From contig NZ_CP031167.1 in assembly GCF_004346925.1 (NCBI RefSeq), forward strand, positions 2,438,001 through 2,502,000: a DNA stretch of 64,000 nt. Reading direction: 5' to 3'. The notes beneath the pieces are model-generated. The model did no database searches, was not told where the DNA came from, and saw only the letters and a program-made list of their open reading frames with translations. Both the position numbers and the translations under genes were made by a program. This DNA comes from Stenotrophomonas sp. ASS1. Lineage in GTDB: Bacteria > Pseudomonadota > Gammaproteobacteria > Xanthomonadales > Xanthomonadaceae. Shown here one piece after another: positions 46,301-54,035 of the stretch. Within the stretch, counting starts at the first letter, position 1. The number at the start of each line of letters is the position of its first letter.

Positions 46301-49300
46301 AACGCCAGGTGCGTTCGGTGCGCTGCCCGGCGTACAGCGCGGTTTCCGGGCGCACATCGTCGATCAGGATGCGGCCGCCCTTGGCCCGCAGCGTGCCTTC
46401 AACATCGATGTTGCCTGCACCGAGCAGCGAGATCGTCTGCCCTGGATCGACCGCCACCAGTGCATCCTTGTCAACCCGCAGGTCACCGCCCACGCTGTTG
46501 CGGTCCGAACGCAGGCTGATGCTCGCGCCCGCGCGCTGGCTGATGCGCCCGCTCGACGGATCGGCGCTGTACAGCGGCGCATCCCACGCCGCCAGCGCGC
46601 TCGCCCGATCGGTTGCCATCCGAGCGCCCTGGGTCAGCTGCAGGCCCGGCAGGGAAGCGACCAGCTGCGCGCCATCGGTCACCTCCAGGCCCTGATGGCC
46701 ATTGATGTCGTACTGCGCAAAGCCACTGCCGAACAGGCCGGGGTCCAGTCGCAGCGACGCGCCCGCCAGGGCCGCATCGCCCACCCGCACCTGGCCACCG
46801 GTCCCCAGCGAGAAGGAACCACTGCCCTGTCCTCGACCGCTGAACCGGCTTCCCTCGCCCAGTTGCACCCGGCCGCTGCCGTCGGTCGTAACCGTGCTGC
46901 TGTTCGCCTGCAGGCTGATGCTGCCCCCTTTCCCGATGTGGCCCTTGCCGCGCAGGTCCAACGCGGCACCGGCCTCGACGTCGACCGTTGCCTCGGCGCC
47001 CACGACCACGTCATGACTGTTGCTCAGGCTCAGGCGGCCGCCATCCGTCCAGGCACCGCTCGCGTCGAGCGGCATCGCCAGTGACGCGTTGCTCCATTCA
47101 CCGGAGAGATCGATCCGCGTGCCGTCGGCGATGGCGGTGCGGGCGCGGCCATCGTGCAGCAGCGCCGTCGGCCGGCCCTGGACATCCAGCAGGTTGCCCG
47201 CCGACAGCTGGCCGCCGGCAATGCCGATGTCGCCTGCCAGTTCCACCTCGCTGCCGGTCAGGTTGAGCTGTCCACCTGCCTGAAGCCGAAGGTTGCCGTC
47301 GAGGCGGATGCGATCGGCGGTCGCCAGGTCGATCCGTCCCCACTGCTGGGCACTCAACTCTGCGATATCCAGCCACACCGTGTCACGCCGCTCCTCGTTG
47401 ACCGGAGCCAGCAATGACCATGCCGCCTTCGTCGGCGCCTTGTCATCCAGGCGCACGTCCGAGCCGAACACACCACTGCGACCCTGGCCGTCGTAGCGCC
47501 CCAGGTACAGCTGCGCATTGCGCGCGACCGCCGTCTGCGCCTGCGCATAGCCGTCCAACCCGGTATCCGGCCTGCGGTTCTGCTGCGCGCCCTGGAAGGT
47601 GGCAGTCTCAACCTTCCCGTCCAGCACCGCAGTGGGTGCGGAGACGATCAGGCGTCCTGCATCACGGCCGACCGTGTACCCATTATCGACACGCTGCGCC
47701 GCGAATACGATCGGATCACGGAAGGTCTCGGTGATGCCCCAGCGCTCCTGCTTCACTTCATGGCCGCTGTACAGGCCATCGAACAGCATCTCCGCCGGCG
47801 CATCATCAATGCGGTAGACCTGGCCATCGACGCCGCGCAACCAGCTCTGCCGGATCACGCCGCTCTGCACATCCAGGCTGCCGCCGGCAAGGTTGATGCG
47901 TGAGCCACCATGCGTGACCACTTCCCTGCCGCCCAGCAGGACGGTGCCTCCCTGCGCGGCCCATTCGCCGATCGAGTGCCCCTGGTTGTCGAGATAGCCA
48001 CCCATTTCCAGCAGGCCGCCTGCAGCGTACCAGCGCTCACCCTCGTAGCCCCCGGTACCGGCCGGAACGTGGACCAGCCTGCGGCGGTCGACCCAGACTT
48101 CGCTGCTGGTCAGCTTGCCGCTGTCGCGGTTGTCCAGGGCATCGCGCAGTTCGTTGCCCTGCACCTTGACCTGGACATTGTTGCTCTCCATCGACACCTG
48201 TACGCCCACTGCGCCGGACACGTCCACGCGCGCGGCGTCGTCTACGTAGCTGCGGGCCGCCGCATCGGCGATGATCTGGCCGCCGGTGGCAACCGTCAGC
48301 GAATCCGCACTGAAATGGATGTTGCCACCCGAGACGATCTCCACCCGCGACTGGTCCCGGCGATCATTGTGCTGGGACAGATTGTCGAAAGTTGCCGAGC
48401 GCGCGCCGGCGCGGATCGCGTCCTGCTCTGCCGATTCCTTGATGAGGCTGTCGCGCTGCGTATCCAGCACCGTGGCCTTGCCATCGTCCTCGATCAGCAC
48501 CGCCGTGGTGGCTCCATCGGCAAGCGTGACGCTGCTGCCGGCATCACTGGCCGAAGCCAGAAGATGCACGGTGCCGCGCTGAGCAAGCGTGGTGCTGGCC
48601 ACGGCCACACCGGCCTGCTCGACGCTGCGCCCGGCCAAGGTCACGTCACCCTCGCGGGCGCGCAGCAGGCCGGTGTTGCGCACGCTGCCAGCCGTGCTGC
48701 CCGCGATGAAGCGCGGCGCGATTTCATTGCCGCGGGTGGTGGAGCTGGTATTGGTCGCCGTACCCACGCCGCGCCGGATCACGAAACTGTCACCGGCAGC
48801 GAGCTGCACCTGGCCCTTGCGCGCCTCGATCTGGCCGGCGTTCTCCACGCTGTGCCCGGCCAGCAGCACGTAACCACCGCCGCGCGTCGCACTGGTCGGC
48901 TCATGGGTCGCGATGCGGGCGCCCTGCTCCACCATCACCTTGCCGAATGCATCGCTGAGCGCGCTGCTGCTGGCATCGGGGCTGTACAGGCCGTTGTCGA
49001 GGAACTGCGCATCGCTGATCCGTGCTGCAGCCGCCAGCAGGTTGCGTACATTGACCTGGCTGTTGTTGCCGAACACCACCCCGTTGCGGTTGGCCACGAA
49101 CACCGTGCCATTGGCCTTCAGCTGGCCCAGGATCTGGCTGGGCCGCGCCTGCGGATCATTGACCCGGTTCAGCACGGCCCAGTCAGGGTTCTGCAGGAAG
49201 TTCAGCGTGGTGTTGCCGCCGATGTTGAAGGTCTCCCAGTTCAGGATTGCCTTGTCCGCGGTCTGCTCGACCGTGACCTGCACCCGCCCGTCGCTGCCCT

Positions 49301-49751
49301 GCGACTGGATCGCCTCGCGCGCATTGAGCCAGCCGCGGGTCAGCGGGTTCTGGTCGACGCTCAGGCCGTCCTTGCCGAGGCCATCGGCAACGATGAAGCC
49401 AGCCTCGCGGCGCGCCTGCCGCGCCTGTTCCTGCAAGCGCTGCTGCAAGGCAATCGCCTGCGCCGCGGTGCCGAGATTGTCGATCGACTGCTGCAGCTTC
49501 TGCCGTGCTGCATCCTGCTGCTGGGCCGGCAACTGGAACTGGATCGGCACGCCGTTGGGCATCCGGCCACTCTGTGCCGCGCTGCCCTGAGCCGCGCCCC
49601 GTTCGGCGAACCATCCCGGGCTGAACGCCTGCTGCGCCTGGCTGGCCGGGGCCACCATGCTGCCCAGTGCGACCGCGATGGCCCACGCCATCGGATGATT
49701 GCGGCGCATCGGCGCGGCCGGATGAACAGCGGACGGGAGCGGGTGCGACAT
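37368..49751 (-). CDS. Giant filamentous-hemagglutinin-like exoprotein (TpsA)
   Basis: This 4127-residue surface exoprotein of a two-partner system is probably an adhesin. It has an extended signal peptide (about 1-41) and a Gln/Arg-rich coiled stretch (about 75-118). The TPS secretion domain (about 150-260) holds NIGGNTTLNFLQNP and NRNGVVFG (221-228, in place of NPNG). A very long right-handed beta-helix of degenerate repeats follows, many as 'AGG.L.L.G' or 'A.D.RLDG'. Near residues 2970-3060 are two repeats with paired cysteines. A DUF3739-like domain (about 3610-3730) lies near the C-terminus. ATG 49751 has GAGG upstream. Its exporter is the TpsB at 32.7 kb. Long open frames on the other strand are shadows. 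Confidence 0.92.
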   Translation of the reverse strand: MSHPLPSAVHPAAPMRRNHPMAWAIAVALGSMVAPASQAQQAFSPGWFAERGAAQGSAAQSGRMPNGVPIQFQLPAQQQDAARQKLQQSIDNLGTAAQAIALQQRLQEQARQARREAGFIVADGLGKDGLSVDQNPLTRGWLNAREAIQSQGSDGRVQVTVEQTADKAILNWETFNIGGNTTLNFLQNPDWAVLNRVNDPQARPSQILGQLKANGTVFVANRNGVVFGNNSQVNVRNLLAAAARISDAQFLDNGLYSPDASSSALSDAFGKVMVEQGARIATHEPTSATRGGGYVLLAGHSVENAGQIEARKGQVQLAAGDSFVIRRGVGTATNTSSTTRGNEIAPRFIAGSTAGSVRNTGLLRAREGDVTLAGRSVEQAGVAVASTTLAQRGTVHLLASASDAGSSVTLADGATTAVLIEDDGKATVLDTQRDSLIKESAEQDAIRAGARSATFDNLSQHNDRRDQSRVEIVSGGNIHFSADSLTVATGGQIIADAAARSYVDDAARVDVSGAVGVQVSMESNNVQVKVQGNELRDALDNRDSGKLTSSEVWVDRRRLVHVPAGTGGYEGERWYAAGGLLEMGGYLDNQGHSIGEWAAQGGTVLLGGREVVTHGGSRINLAGGSLDVQSGVIRQSWLRGVDGQVYRIDDAPAEMLFDGLYSGHEVKQERWGITETFRDPIVFAAQRVDNGYTVGRDAGRLIVSAPTAVLDGKVETATFQGAQQNRRPDTGLDGYAQAQTAVARNAQLYLGRYDGQGRSGVFGSDVRLDDKAPTKAAWSLLAPVNEERRDTVWLDIAELSAQQWGRIDLATADRIRLDGNLRLQAGGQLNLTGSEVELAGDIGIAGGQLSAGNLLDVQGRPTALLHDGRARTAIADGTRIDLSGEWSNASLAMPLDASGAWTDGGRLSLSNSHDVVVGAEATVDVEAGAALDLRGKGHIGKGGSISLQANSSTVTTDGSGRVQLGEGSRFSGRGQGSGSFSLGTGGQVRVGDAALAGASLRLDPGLFGSGFAQYDINGHQGLEVTDGAQLVASLPGLQLTQGARMATDRASALAAWDAPLYSADPSSGRISQRAGASISLRSDRNSVGGDLRVDKDALVAVDPGQTISLLGAGNIDVEGTLRAKGGRILIDDVRPETALYAGQRTERTWRFAESALLDADADAISLPDASGRLRGQVRAGGRIEIGGTLDWEATAFVDNRPPEAFVVVERGARLQARGASAELDIDGQGRVRVDSDGGQIVLRSANALYLEGGMDAAAGGAGARGGTLGLAFGGSIHARGASEEVLRARAISLSQHNAPAQPLPAALEYGHAALSVEQLQAGGFGNLSVFGDIRAVGDVDLRLAQSLRIHGQGTSSLGMAMDAGLSSGLRLSAPYVSLAQARWRQLPGENLLVTAEVASAAPDQHALAVLAELIDIRDVTWLPGFEHVALESRSDVRLTNSIASNGNTSALMAAGSMDVTAARLYPTTGAAGTLVAGASAQTVQTADYWADPDAVLRIHGIGAGTQPAPESARGTLRLVAATVQQGGNVQVPMGTLQLGGLIQNGTVGSRVELLPGSVTSTSGAGLSLPYGGTVDGVDWRVGTRSMSSLTPAGISSMGVTLKANEIEVAPGALLDMSGGGELTGAAFVSGRGGSVDVLRTALADANPRYEFSASGNPVYAIVPGRAGTFAPSGEEGFAAPGVGQQITVPAGVPGLVAGTYTLMPASYALQPGAFRVELGATGTSGIAQPIATGTGTWRVSGQQRTALGAAISPLLTDILLTPAAVVRRHSGYNETSYNSFAQSVADRRGESRGWQTIDALGLTLALGEGAGRADTPAIRFAGTARFGAATDNGRGGTLTATLASPAVGSLEIVDGGAQSQARDRGATFSDDALNAFLPARMMIGGQFNQVASQVAVTGQARSVAIRSGVTLNAPEVLVAAASGGSGVLVEAGATLDTLPFASANADARATLPYQVSGGLLVVSNQRLNLITGTTGVEAGPVAIDIGGCQTACDGQTRLVSDGSIAVATDGTLQMRDSASYGTRQLGLSMAALNLGSAEAIAQAAAAGALPSGMTMNQSVLQQLLRGNDATGAPALDTLSLVARDSVNVFGSVDLDARDSATGRSGLQTLVLGAQAIRGYGAATDRARILVDTLVWDGSLAASQAPGSDASVPPADPMVDRLGAGQLDIFTRQLQLGRAPFSRPSSEVPANRQVLGFSALNLSASEQLSFSAQGTLDVFQQRGDYLADKGWQYSGGSLGIDTPLLAADPAAQLRVRAGGDFRLQGGTGKAGGDALGSELSIDANRITLDSTIALASGRLSANAREGITLGSRAALDLAGRKVPLYDVDKFSWGGDVLLSSDTGDIRADAASRIDVSARNNRGGRLTVTAMAGQADLAGVLQGAATGRYDAGGTLVPYDGGELVVRARQLQDFAGLNQRLTAGGVVGGRSFQIGEGDLRIGDEVKARRVDISVDAGSLTVAGRIDASGEQVGSIRLYARDQLQLDGTLDAHGTGLRVDSHGKIIDSPNRATITLGSAEGAVGLGSAARLDLRAGSDVAVGEGPGQNDGTPRGTLKIDVPRLGSNDAAIAAASGLRIDGAADTQLNGVRRYDDAPLATTADVRGNRAQLVTQQWLDQVVDPHSVAWIDGALGNPDLQQRTAALGDVRLRPGVQVVARRSDANPDGDLTIAGDIDLSGYRYGPEANRADPSRRGFGESASLVLRAEGNINVYGSINDGFAPPPSTPDEGGWQLYEARNGSAGHTPFGSGLVVPVDGVKLQPGTEFQAGTRLNYDVPVESVTLPVGTVLPAAMVISQTLRLPAGTVLGAAVTTDSGQTLAAGTVLQKPLVLAAGARLGAGFRLRSAVQMAAQEWPAGAVLPVALRLAREVELKVGAYIPSLTKVELPGNGPVNLRPADADGNQGRNWALAPMLAEGTTSWDLTVVAGADAGAADPRSRRWGSEGSVVLADTHQGSIGTVKTEIIWVGDRALTEQASLDWIGDTSYAGRPIAELADMFGFTEDEFCAMSADYCGPAPRQVAAQGSLDYWGDESYVGTPAKDFAAMFGMTEDEFCSTAPSYCAGGGTQTEVTTYGKRAGTPAWSVLRTGKGDLELLAAGDVVMKSGFGVYTAGTPTTLGEGRDAAFNSPRAAAPRNTALLGPNLVPGSYDAALAGYQAWYPDHGGNLRVEAGRDIVGDVWTGRAESGTSERDWALYSSAAVGNWLWRQGTGSTTGVEPVPTSWWVNFGAYTNVSATAGASPRMVGFTGFGTLGGGNMTLEAGRDAGVRDAIGDALGSMIAPRSGAIIAAVGSTGRVSDGQLHLTGGGDLQLRIGGALNPNLRATFSSLNASRAGQNLDLNGTFSNLRGSLQLDTGRIGAMGVTLESYATLGQLRAADLFAADAARPMGGPVLVLGDAVAQLQARGDVVLGGVADAGRVPLANYSAVVQDNGSRAAGSTWFSLWTDTTAVDLFSAGGDLAPGLAGPENVTGSNLWPEQVALAPGSREELLNYWLYPSRFSAIAAQGDIKLDRISTTPGTQDVILLAPSATGRLDVLAGGGIFAQRGATQIARSASDARLPGPFDPAFMAEQGDSSGNVTRSRHNLSVDGNIASPEASLPLFAFGPNTPLSTVSAALAPSRFYAVQGDIIGLATGAQRTLNANVGQRTQLNWFEAAGAVQLRAGRDILGVSMTALNTAPTDITVAAAGRDIVHLNATIAGPGNTEISAGRQLRQEDAGSIVSLGGIVQGDTRPGASITLAAGSQQIDFAALRARYLDPVNLADPAQSLASQPGKAVKVYDQELKQWLQQRFGVAADGDGALAAFDALPQEQQRIFLRQIYYAELREGGREYTDAEGPRFGSYLRGREAIATLMPDKDATGATIDRTGDIVMYGGSGVRTEAGGHIELMAPGGQIVVGVQGVVPPASAGLVTQGQGDIRLFSQDSVLLGLSRVMTTFGGDILAWSERGDINAGRGSQTTLLYTPPRRVYDGWGNVILSPQAPASGAGIATLNPIAEVSPGDVDLIAPLGTIDAGEAGIRVSGNINLAALQVLNAANIQVQGESKGLPVLATVNVNALASASAAANSASQAAQDVMRKSQDDARRNQPSVISVQILGFGSGTSSIAPPARGTTANSGYDANSAFQFPQASRDEGTQRR

Positions 49752-49890
49752 CGGAACCTCATCAACCTGGGGGCCGCGGCTGCGGCGACGATCGGGGAGG
49801 CACGCGCAACGCATGCCCTGCCCCTGATAGACGGTTCACGTGACACGAAGCCGACAGCGAAACGCTGCAGTGGCACCGTCGCGGAAATGG
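49752..49890. other. Promoter region of the giant exoprotein gene
   Basis: The gap of about 195 bp (with the terminator beside it) separates the DING-like gene from the exoprotein. No SMAG or clear operator was seen. The exoprotein may have its own promoter here because a strong terminator precedes it. Confidence 0.45.
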
Positions 49891-49917
49891 CGACGCCGGC
49901 CCAGGAGGCCGGCGTCG
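49891..49917 (-). terminator. Strong terminator after the DING-like gene
   Basis: A perfect 11-bp stem CGACGCCGGCC/GGCCGGCGTCG with a 5-base loop lies 31 bp after the stop. On the minus strand it is followed by a short T-containing run (CCATTTCC). Confidence 0.7.
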
Positions 49918-49947
49918 GGTCAAGCAGGACTCAACCAGTGCTGCGGA

Positions 49948-51123
49948 TTACAGCGGACGACCGATGCCCGAGCAGGTGCTGGGGTTGTTCAGGCCGGCAG
50001 CGCTGCTGGCCAGCACGAAGCGGTTGCGGATCGCATCGCGCCAGGCCTTGGTCAGCGGGATGAAGCCGTGGTCGGTGATCGACTTCTCATACGCGACGGT
50101 GTAGGTCGCCGGATAGTGGCGGGCCAGGAAGCCGCGCAGGCTGGTGGCGACGCTCGAATCCTTGTAGCACTGGCCGATCACCAGGTTGGTGTAGCCTGCG
50201 ATCGGATAGCCGGCCGACGGGTTGCCGAACACCGGCACCCAGTTGGCGGGGTCCTCAGCAGCGGCGCCGGTCGGCGGAGCGACGGTGTCCAGGGTAGCCT
50301 GCACGCTCACCTGGTCCGGCGAGAAGCCCTTGACCTTGGCGACCTTGGTCGCATCGGTCAGGCTCGGGATCACGTCCGGGCCGACGTAGCCGATACGGCC
50401 TTCAGAAGCGTAGACAGCGTTGTACAGCGAGGTGCCTCCGGTGGCCGGGGCGGCCACCAGGAACGCCGGCAGGGCGCCGTTGTCATCGCGCTTGTACAGG
50501 TCGGCGAAGGTCGACTTGATGGCGAACTTGCCACCCACCAGCTTCGAGGTTTCAGCGTTCTCAGCGGCACAGGCGGCGGTCAGGAAGCGGCTGAACATTT
50601 CGCTGGTACCGCTGCTTTCCGGGCGGTACACCACCTGGATCGGGCCGCTGCGGTTGGAATCGATGGTCGACCAGTCGCTGATCGCACCCGAGAACACGCC
50701 GCAGATCTGCGCCACGCTCAGGTCCACCGCCGAACCGGCCTTGTTGAACGGGATGGTGACCGACGTGGCCACCGACGGCACCTGGATCAGCGCGCCGTAG
50801 CGGTTGGCGTTGGTCGGCTGGTTGAAGTTGGTGGTGTAGGTGCTCAGCTCGGTGCTGCTCAGCACCGAATCGCTGCCGGCGAAGTGCACGGTGCCGGTGG
50901 TCGAGAACAGCAGCGAGTTGTTTTCCAGGAAGGCCTTCTTGCCGGTGCCCGAACCGGTCACGGCGTAGGTGAAGTTCGCCGGCAGGATGCTGTCGGACGA
51001 ACCCTTGTAGAGGTCGGCCGGCAGCGAAGCGCCGCCGCCGGTAACGGTCTGCGCCGAGGCGGCGCCAACGGTGGCGAGCAGCGCGGTAGCAACCAGCGCG
51101 GCCAGGGTCTTGTACTTGTTCAT
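49948..51123 (-). CDS. DING-family/PstS-like phosphate-binding protein, likely T2SS substrate
   Basis: This 391-residue protein has a signal peptide (about 1-24, GAASAQ). The mature start TVTGGGASLPADLY is close to the DINGGGATLPQ start of DING proteins and keeps the GSGxGKxAFL continuation. The rest is a PstS-type bilobed phosphate-binding fold (FAGSDSVLS; YRPESSGTSEMFSRFL). DING-type proteins in Pseudomonas are exported by a T2SS under phosphate limitation. Here the gene sits directly downstream of gspF on the same strand. CAGGAG precedes the ATG. Phosphate binding and T2SS export are inferred. Confidence 0.82.
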   Translation of the reverse strand: MNKYKTLAALVATALLATVGAASAQTVTGGGASLPADLYKGSSDSILPANFTYAVTGSGTGKKAFLENNSLLFSTTGTVHFAGSDSVLSSTELSTYTTNFNQPTNANRYGALIQVPSVATSVTIPFNKAGSAVDLSVAQICGVFSGAISDWSTIDSNRSGPIQVVYRPESSGTSEMFSRFLTAACAAENAETSKLVGGKFAIKSTFADLYKRDDNGALPAFLVAAPATGGTSLYNAVYASEGRIGYVGPDVIPSLTDATKVAKVKGFSPDQVSVQATLDTVAPPTGAAAEDPANWVPVFGNPSAGYPIAGYTNLVIGQCYKDSSVATSLRGFLARHYPATYTVAYEKSITDHGFIPLTKAWRDAIRNRFVLASSAAGLNNPSTCSGIGRPL

Positions 51124-51321
51124 GATCTTCTCCTGAAGGGTTTACTGCGAAGGGAAACACCAAGGGAGGAACGGTCACTACACGCCTGCTGCCGCCGAGG
51201 GCCTCCCAGCCCACTCTGCGGCGACGTGGCTATGCTGGTCCGCGCCGATGACAGGCCGCTTAAGAAACCTGTGGAAGATCGAAAAAAGGTGTGGAGGATT
51301 GTGTGGAGAAATCCAGGCACC

Positions 51322-51398
51322 AGTAGATCCACGCCATGCGTGGATGTGCCGCCCATGTCGCGCGTCGGTTGATCCATCCACGCATGGCGTGGATCTAC
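51322..51398. repeat. Inverted SMAG pair at the gspF stop
   Basis: GTAGATCCACGCCATGCGTGGAT (51322-51344) and ATCCACGCATGGCGTGGATCTAC (51376-51398) lie between the DING-like gene and gspF. The second supplies gspF's stop codon TAG (51395-51397). Confidence 0.9.
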
Positions 51399-52594
51399 TG
51401 CACCAGCTGATTCATTTCCATGATCGGCATCAGCACCGCCAGCACGATCGTCAACACCACGCCGCCCATCACCAGGATCATGGTCGGTTCCAGCAGTGCG
51501 GTCAGTGCCATCGCGCGGCGCTCGATCTCGCGCGAGATCGTCTGTGCAGCGCGGTCCAGCAGCGGCGCCAGCGAACCGGTCTTCTCGCCGCTGGCCACCA
51601 GGTGCACCAGGATCGGCGGATACACTTTCTGCACCTTCAACGCTGAACCCAGTGCCGCACCTTCGCGTACGCGCGCAGCCACATCATCGGCACAACGCGC
51701 CAGCAGCGCGTTTCCTAGGGTCTGTCGCGCCGCTTCCAGCGCACGCAGCAGCGGCACACCGGCATCCAGCAGGATCGCCAGGGTCGAGGCAAAGCGCGCA
51801 CTGTTCACGCCCAGTACGAAACGCCCGACCATCGGCACCCGCAGCAGCATCGCGTCCCAGCGCAGGCGCAGCTCGGGCTTGCGCAGAGCCAACCGCCATG
51901 CCACCACCAACGCAGCGATGCCGAGCCCCGCCCACACTCCCCAGCTGCGAACGAATGCACTGGCCGCCAACATCACCTGGGTCAGCATCGGCAGCGTCTG
52001 CCGCGCCTGCACGAACGCGGTCACCACCTGCGGCACTACGTAGCTGAGCAGGAAGATCACGATCGCCACCGACACCAGGCTGATTGCCGCTGGGTAGATG
52101 AAGGCGGTCAGTACTTTGGCCTGCAGCGCGTTGCGTTCTTCGATGTAGTCGGCAAGGCGCTCCATCACCCGCGCCAGGTCACCGGAGTCTTCACCTGCGC
52201 CCACCAGCGCCCGATAGATCGGCGGAAAATCGCGTGGCCGCGCTGCCAGTGCAACAGTCAGGCGCTGGCCAGCGCGCACATCGGCACGAACGGCAGTAAG
52301 CGCCTGCGCGACATGGGGGCGCTCAGCCTGTTCGATCACCGCGCTCAAAGCGCCTTCCAGCGGCAGGCTGGCGGCCAGCAGGCTGGCCAGCTGCCGCGTG
52401 GCCCACGCCAGCTCGCTGGCGGACAGCCGGCGCGTGCCCCAGCCACTGCCCGCACTGCGCGCCGCGCTGACCTGCACGGGCGTCAGCCCACGACCGCGCA
52501 GCACCTGGCGCGCGCCGCGCGGGCTGTCGGCGTCCAGCTGGCCCTTCTCGATGCGGCCCTGCGCGTTGGCGGCCTGGTAGTCGAACAATGCCAT
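51395..52594 (-). CDS. gspF: Type II secretion inner-membrane protein GspF
   Basis: This 399-residue polytopic platform protein has two cytoplasmic GspF/PilC domains (about 60-180 and 265-380; ARQLASLLAASLPLEGAL and FASTLAILLDAGVPLLRAL) and three membrane segments (about 165-190, 215-235, 370-392). The gene starts 7 bp after gspE. It anchors the GspE ATPase to the membrane assembly platform. Confidence 0.92.
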   Translation of the reverse strand: MALFDYQAANAQGRIEKGQLDADSPRGARQVLRGRGLTPVQVSAARSAGSGWGTRRLSASELAWATRQLASLLAASLPLEGALSAVIEQAERPHVAQALTAVRADVRAGQRLTVALAARPRDFPPIYRALVGAGEDSGDLARVMERLADYIEERNALQAKVLTAFIYPAAISLVSVAIVIFLLSYVVPQVVTAFVQARQTLPMLTQVMLAASAFVRSWGVWAGLGIAALVVAWRLALRKPELRLRWDAMLLRVPMVGRFVLGVNSARFASTLAILLDAGVPLLRALEAARQTLGNALLARCADDVAARVREGAALGSALKVQKVYPPILVHLVASGEKTGSLAPLLDRAAQTISREIERRAMALTALLEPTMILVMGGVVLTIVLAVLMPIMEMNQLVQ

Positions 52595-52601
52595 CGCTGC
52601 C

Positions 52602-54035
52602 TCAGTCGTCGCCGGTGACGCGCAGGATCTCTTCCAGCGTGGTCACCCCGCTGTCGACCCAACGCTGGCCGTCCTGGCGCAAGGTCCGCATGCCGGCACG
52701 CCGCGCCGCCTCGCGCAGCGCAGGTTCACCCTGCCCTTCATGGATCAGCGCACGCACGCGATCGTCCACCACGAACAGCTCGTGGATGCCGGTACGCCCC
52801 CGGTAGCCGCTGTTGGCACAGGCCGCGCAGCCCACCGCACGCCACACGGTACGGCCGTCGCCATCCACCTCGGCGCGCCGGCACTGCGTGCACAGCCGCC
52901 GCACCAGCCGCTGCGCCAGCACGCCGCGCAACGACGAGGCCAACAGGAACGGCTCCACGCCCATATCGGCCAGGCGGGTCACCGCCGAGATCGCATCGTT
53001 GGTGTGCAGGGACGCCAGCACGCCATGGCCGGTCAGCGACGACTGCACCGCAATCTGCGCGGTTTCCAGGTCGCGGATCTCACCGATCATGATGGTGTCC
53101 GGATCCTGGCGCAGAATTGCACGCAGCGCCGTGCCGAAGCTCATGCCGATGCGCGCGTTGACCTGGATCTGGCCGATGCCGGCGAAGTCATACTCCACCG
53201 GGTCCTCCACGGTGAGGATGTTGCTGGTGCTGCTGTCGAGCTGGCCCAGCGCGGCGTACAGCGAGGTGGTCTTGCCACTGCCGGTCGGGCCGGTGACCAG
53301 CACGATGCCGTGCGGCTGACGGATCAACCCGGTGAACGTGGCCAGAGTGTCATCGGCCATGCCCAGGCGCTGCAGCTGCAGGCGACCGGCATCCTTTTCC
53401 AGCAGGCGCAGCACAGCACGCTCGCCATGACCGGTCGGCACCGTGGAGACACGGATATCCAGCGGCCGCCCGCCCACCCGGATCGCGATGCGCCCGTCCT
53501 GCGGCAGGCGCTTCTCGGCGATGTCCAGGTGGGCCATGATCTTGATACGCGACACCAGCGCCGCGTGCAGTGCGCGCCGTGGCTGCACCATGTCGCGCAG
53601 CGTGCCGTCCACCCGGTAGCGCACCACCGAATGGGTCTCGAATGGCTCGATGTGCAGATCGCTGGCGCCATCGCGTGCGGCCTGTGCCAGCAGCGCGTTG
53701 ATCATGCGGATCACCGGCGCATCGTCCTGCGCATCCAGCAGATCGGTAACCTCCGGCATGTCCTGCATCAACCGATCCAGATCGACTTCGCTTTCGGCGG
53801 CACCGACCACGGCAGCGGCATCGCCGCCGTCACGGTATTGCTCACCCAGCCGCTGCTGCCAGGTCGCCGCATCCAGCGCATGGAACGGCAACGGGCCATG
53901 CCGGCGGCGCAGTTCGGCCACCGCCCACGCGGCGGTGTCGGCCGTTCCCAGCAGCACCGGCTCGCCACCGGCTTCGGACAGCATCACGCCATGGCTGCGC
54001 ACCCATGCATACGGCAGTGGCGCAGGCGCGCTCAC
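52602..54035 (-). CDS. gspE: Type II secretion ATPase GspE
   Basis: This 477-residue AAA-type ATPase drives pseudopilus growth. The N-terminal domain binds GspL. The ATPase part has Walker A GPTGSGKTT (249-257), Asp box EDPVEYDF, Walker B IMIGEIRD (316-322) and His box SLTGHG. A tetracysteine zinc site is formed by Cys382, 385, 403 and 406. The GTG start overlaps the gspD stop (GTGA), so D, E and F are coupled. Confidence 0.93.
   Translation of the reverse strand: MSAPAPLPYAWVRSHGVMLSEAGGEPVLLGTADTAAWAVAELRRRHGPLPFHALDAATWQQRLGEQYRDGGDAAAVVGAAESEVDLDRLMQDMPEVTDLLDAQDDAPVIRMINALLAQAARDGASDLHIEPFETHSVVRYRVDGTLRDMVQPRRALHAALVSRIKIMAHLDIAEKRLPQDGRIAIRVGGRPLDIRVSTVPTGHGERAVLRLLEKDAGRLQLQRLGMADDTLATFTGLIRQPHGIVLVTGPTGSGKTTSLYAALGQLDSSTSNILTVEDPVEYDFAGIGQIQVNARIGMSFGTALRAILRQDPDTIMIGEIRDLETAQIAVQSSLTGHGVLASLHTNDAISAVTRLADMGVEPFLLASSLRGVLAQRLVRRLCTQCRRAEVDGDGRTVWRAVGCAACANSGYRGRTGIHELFVVDDRVRALIHEGQGEPALREAARRAGMRTLRQDGQRWVDSGVTTLEEILRVTGDD

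Noticed and set aside
51124-51300. Single CTGTCAT-like half-site upstream of the DING-like gene, considered as a Pho box.
   Set aside because: Only one half-site; the partner repeat at 11 bp does not match.
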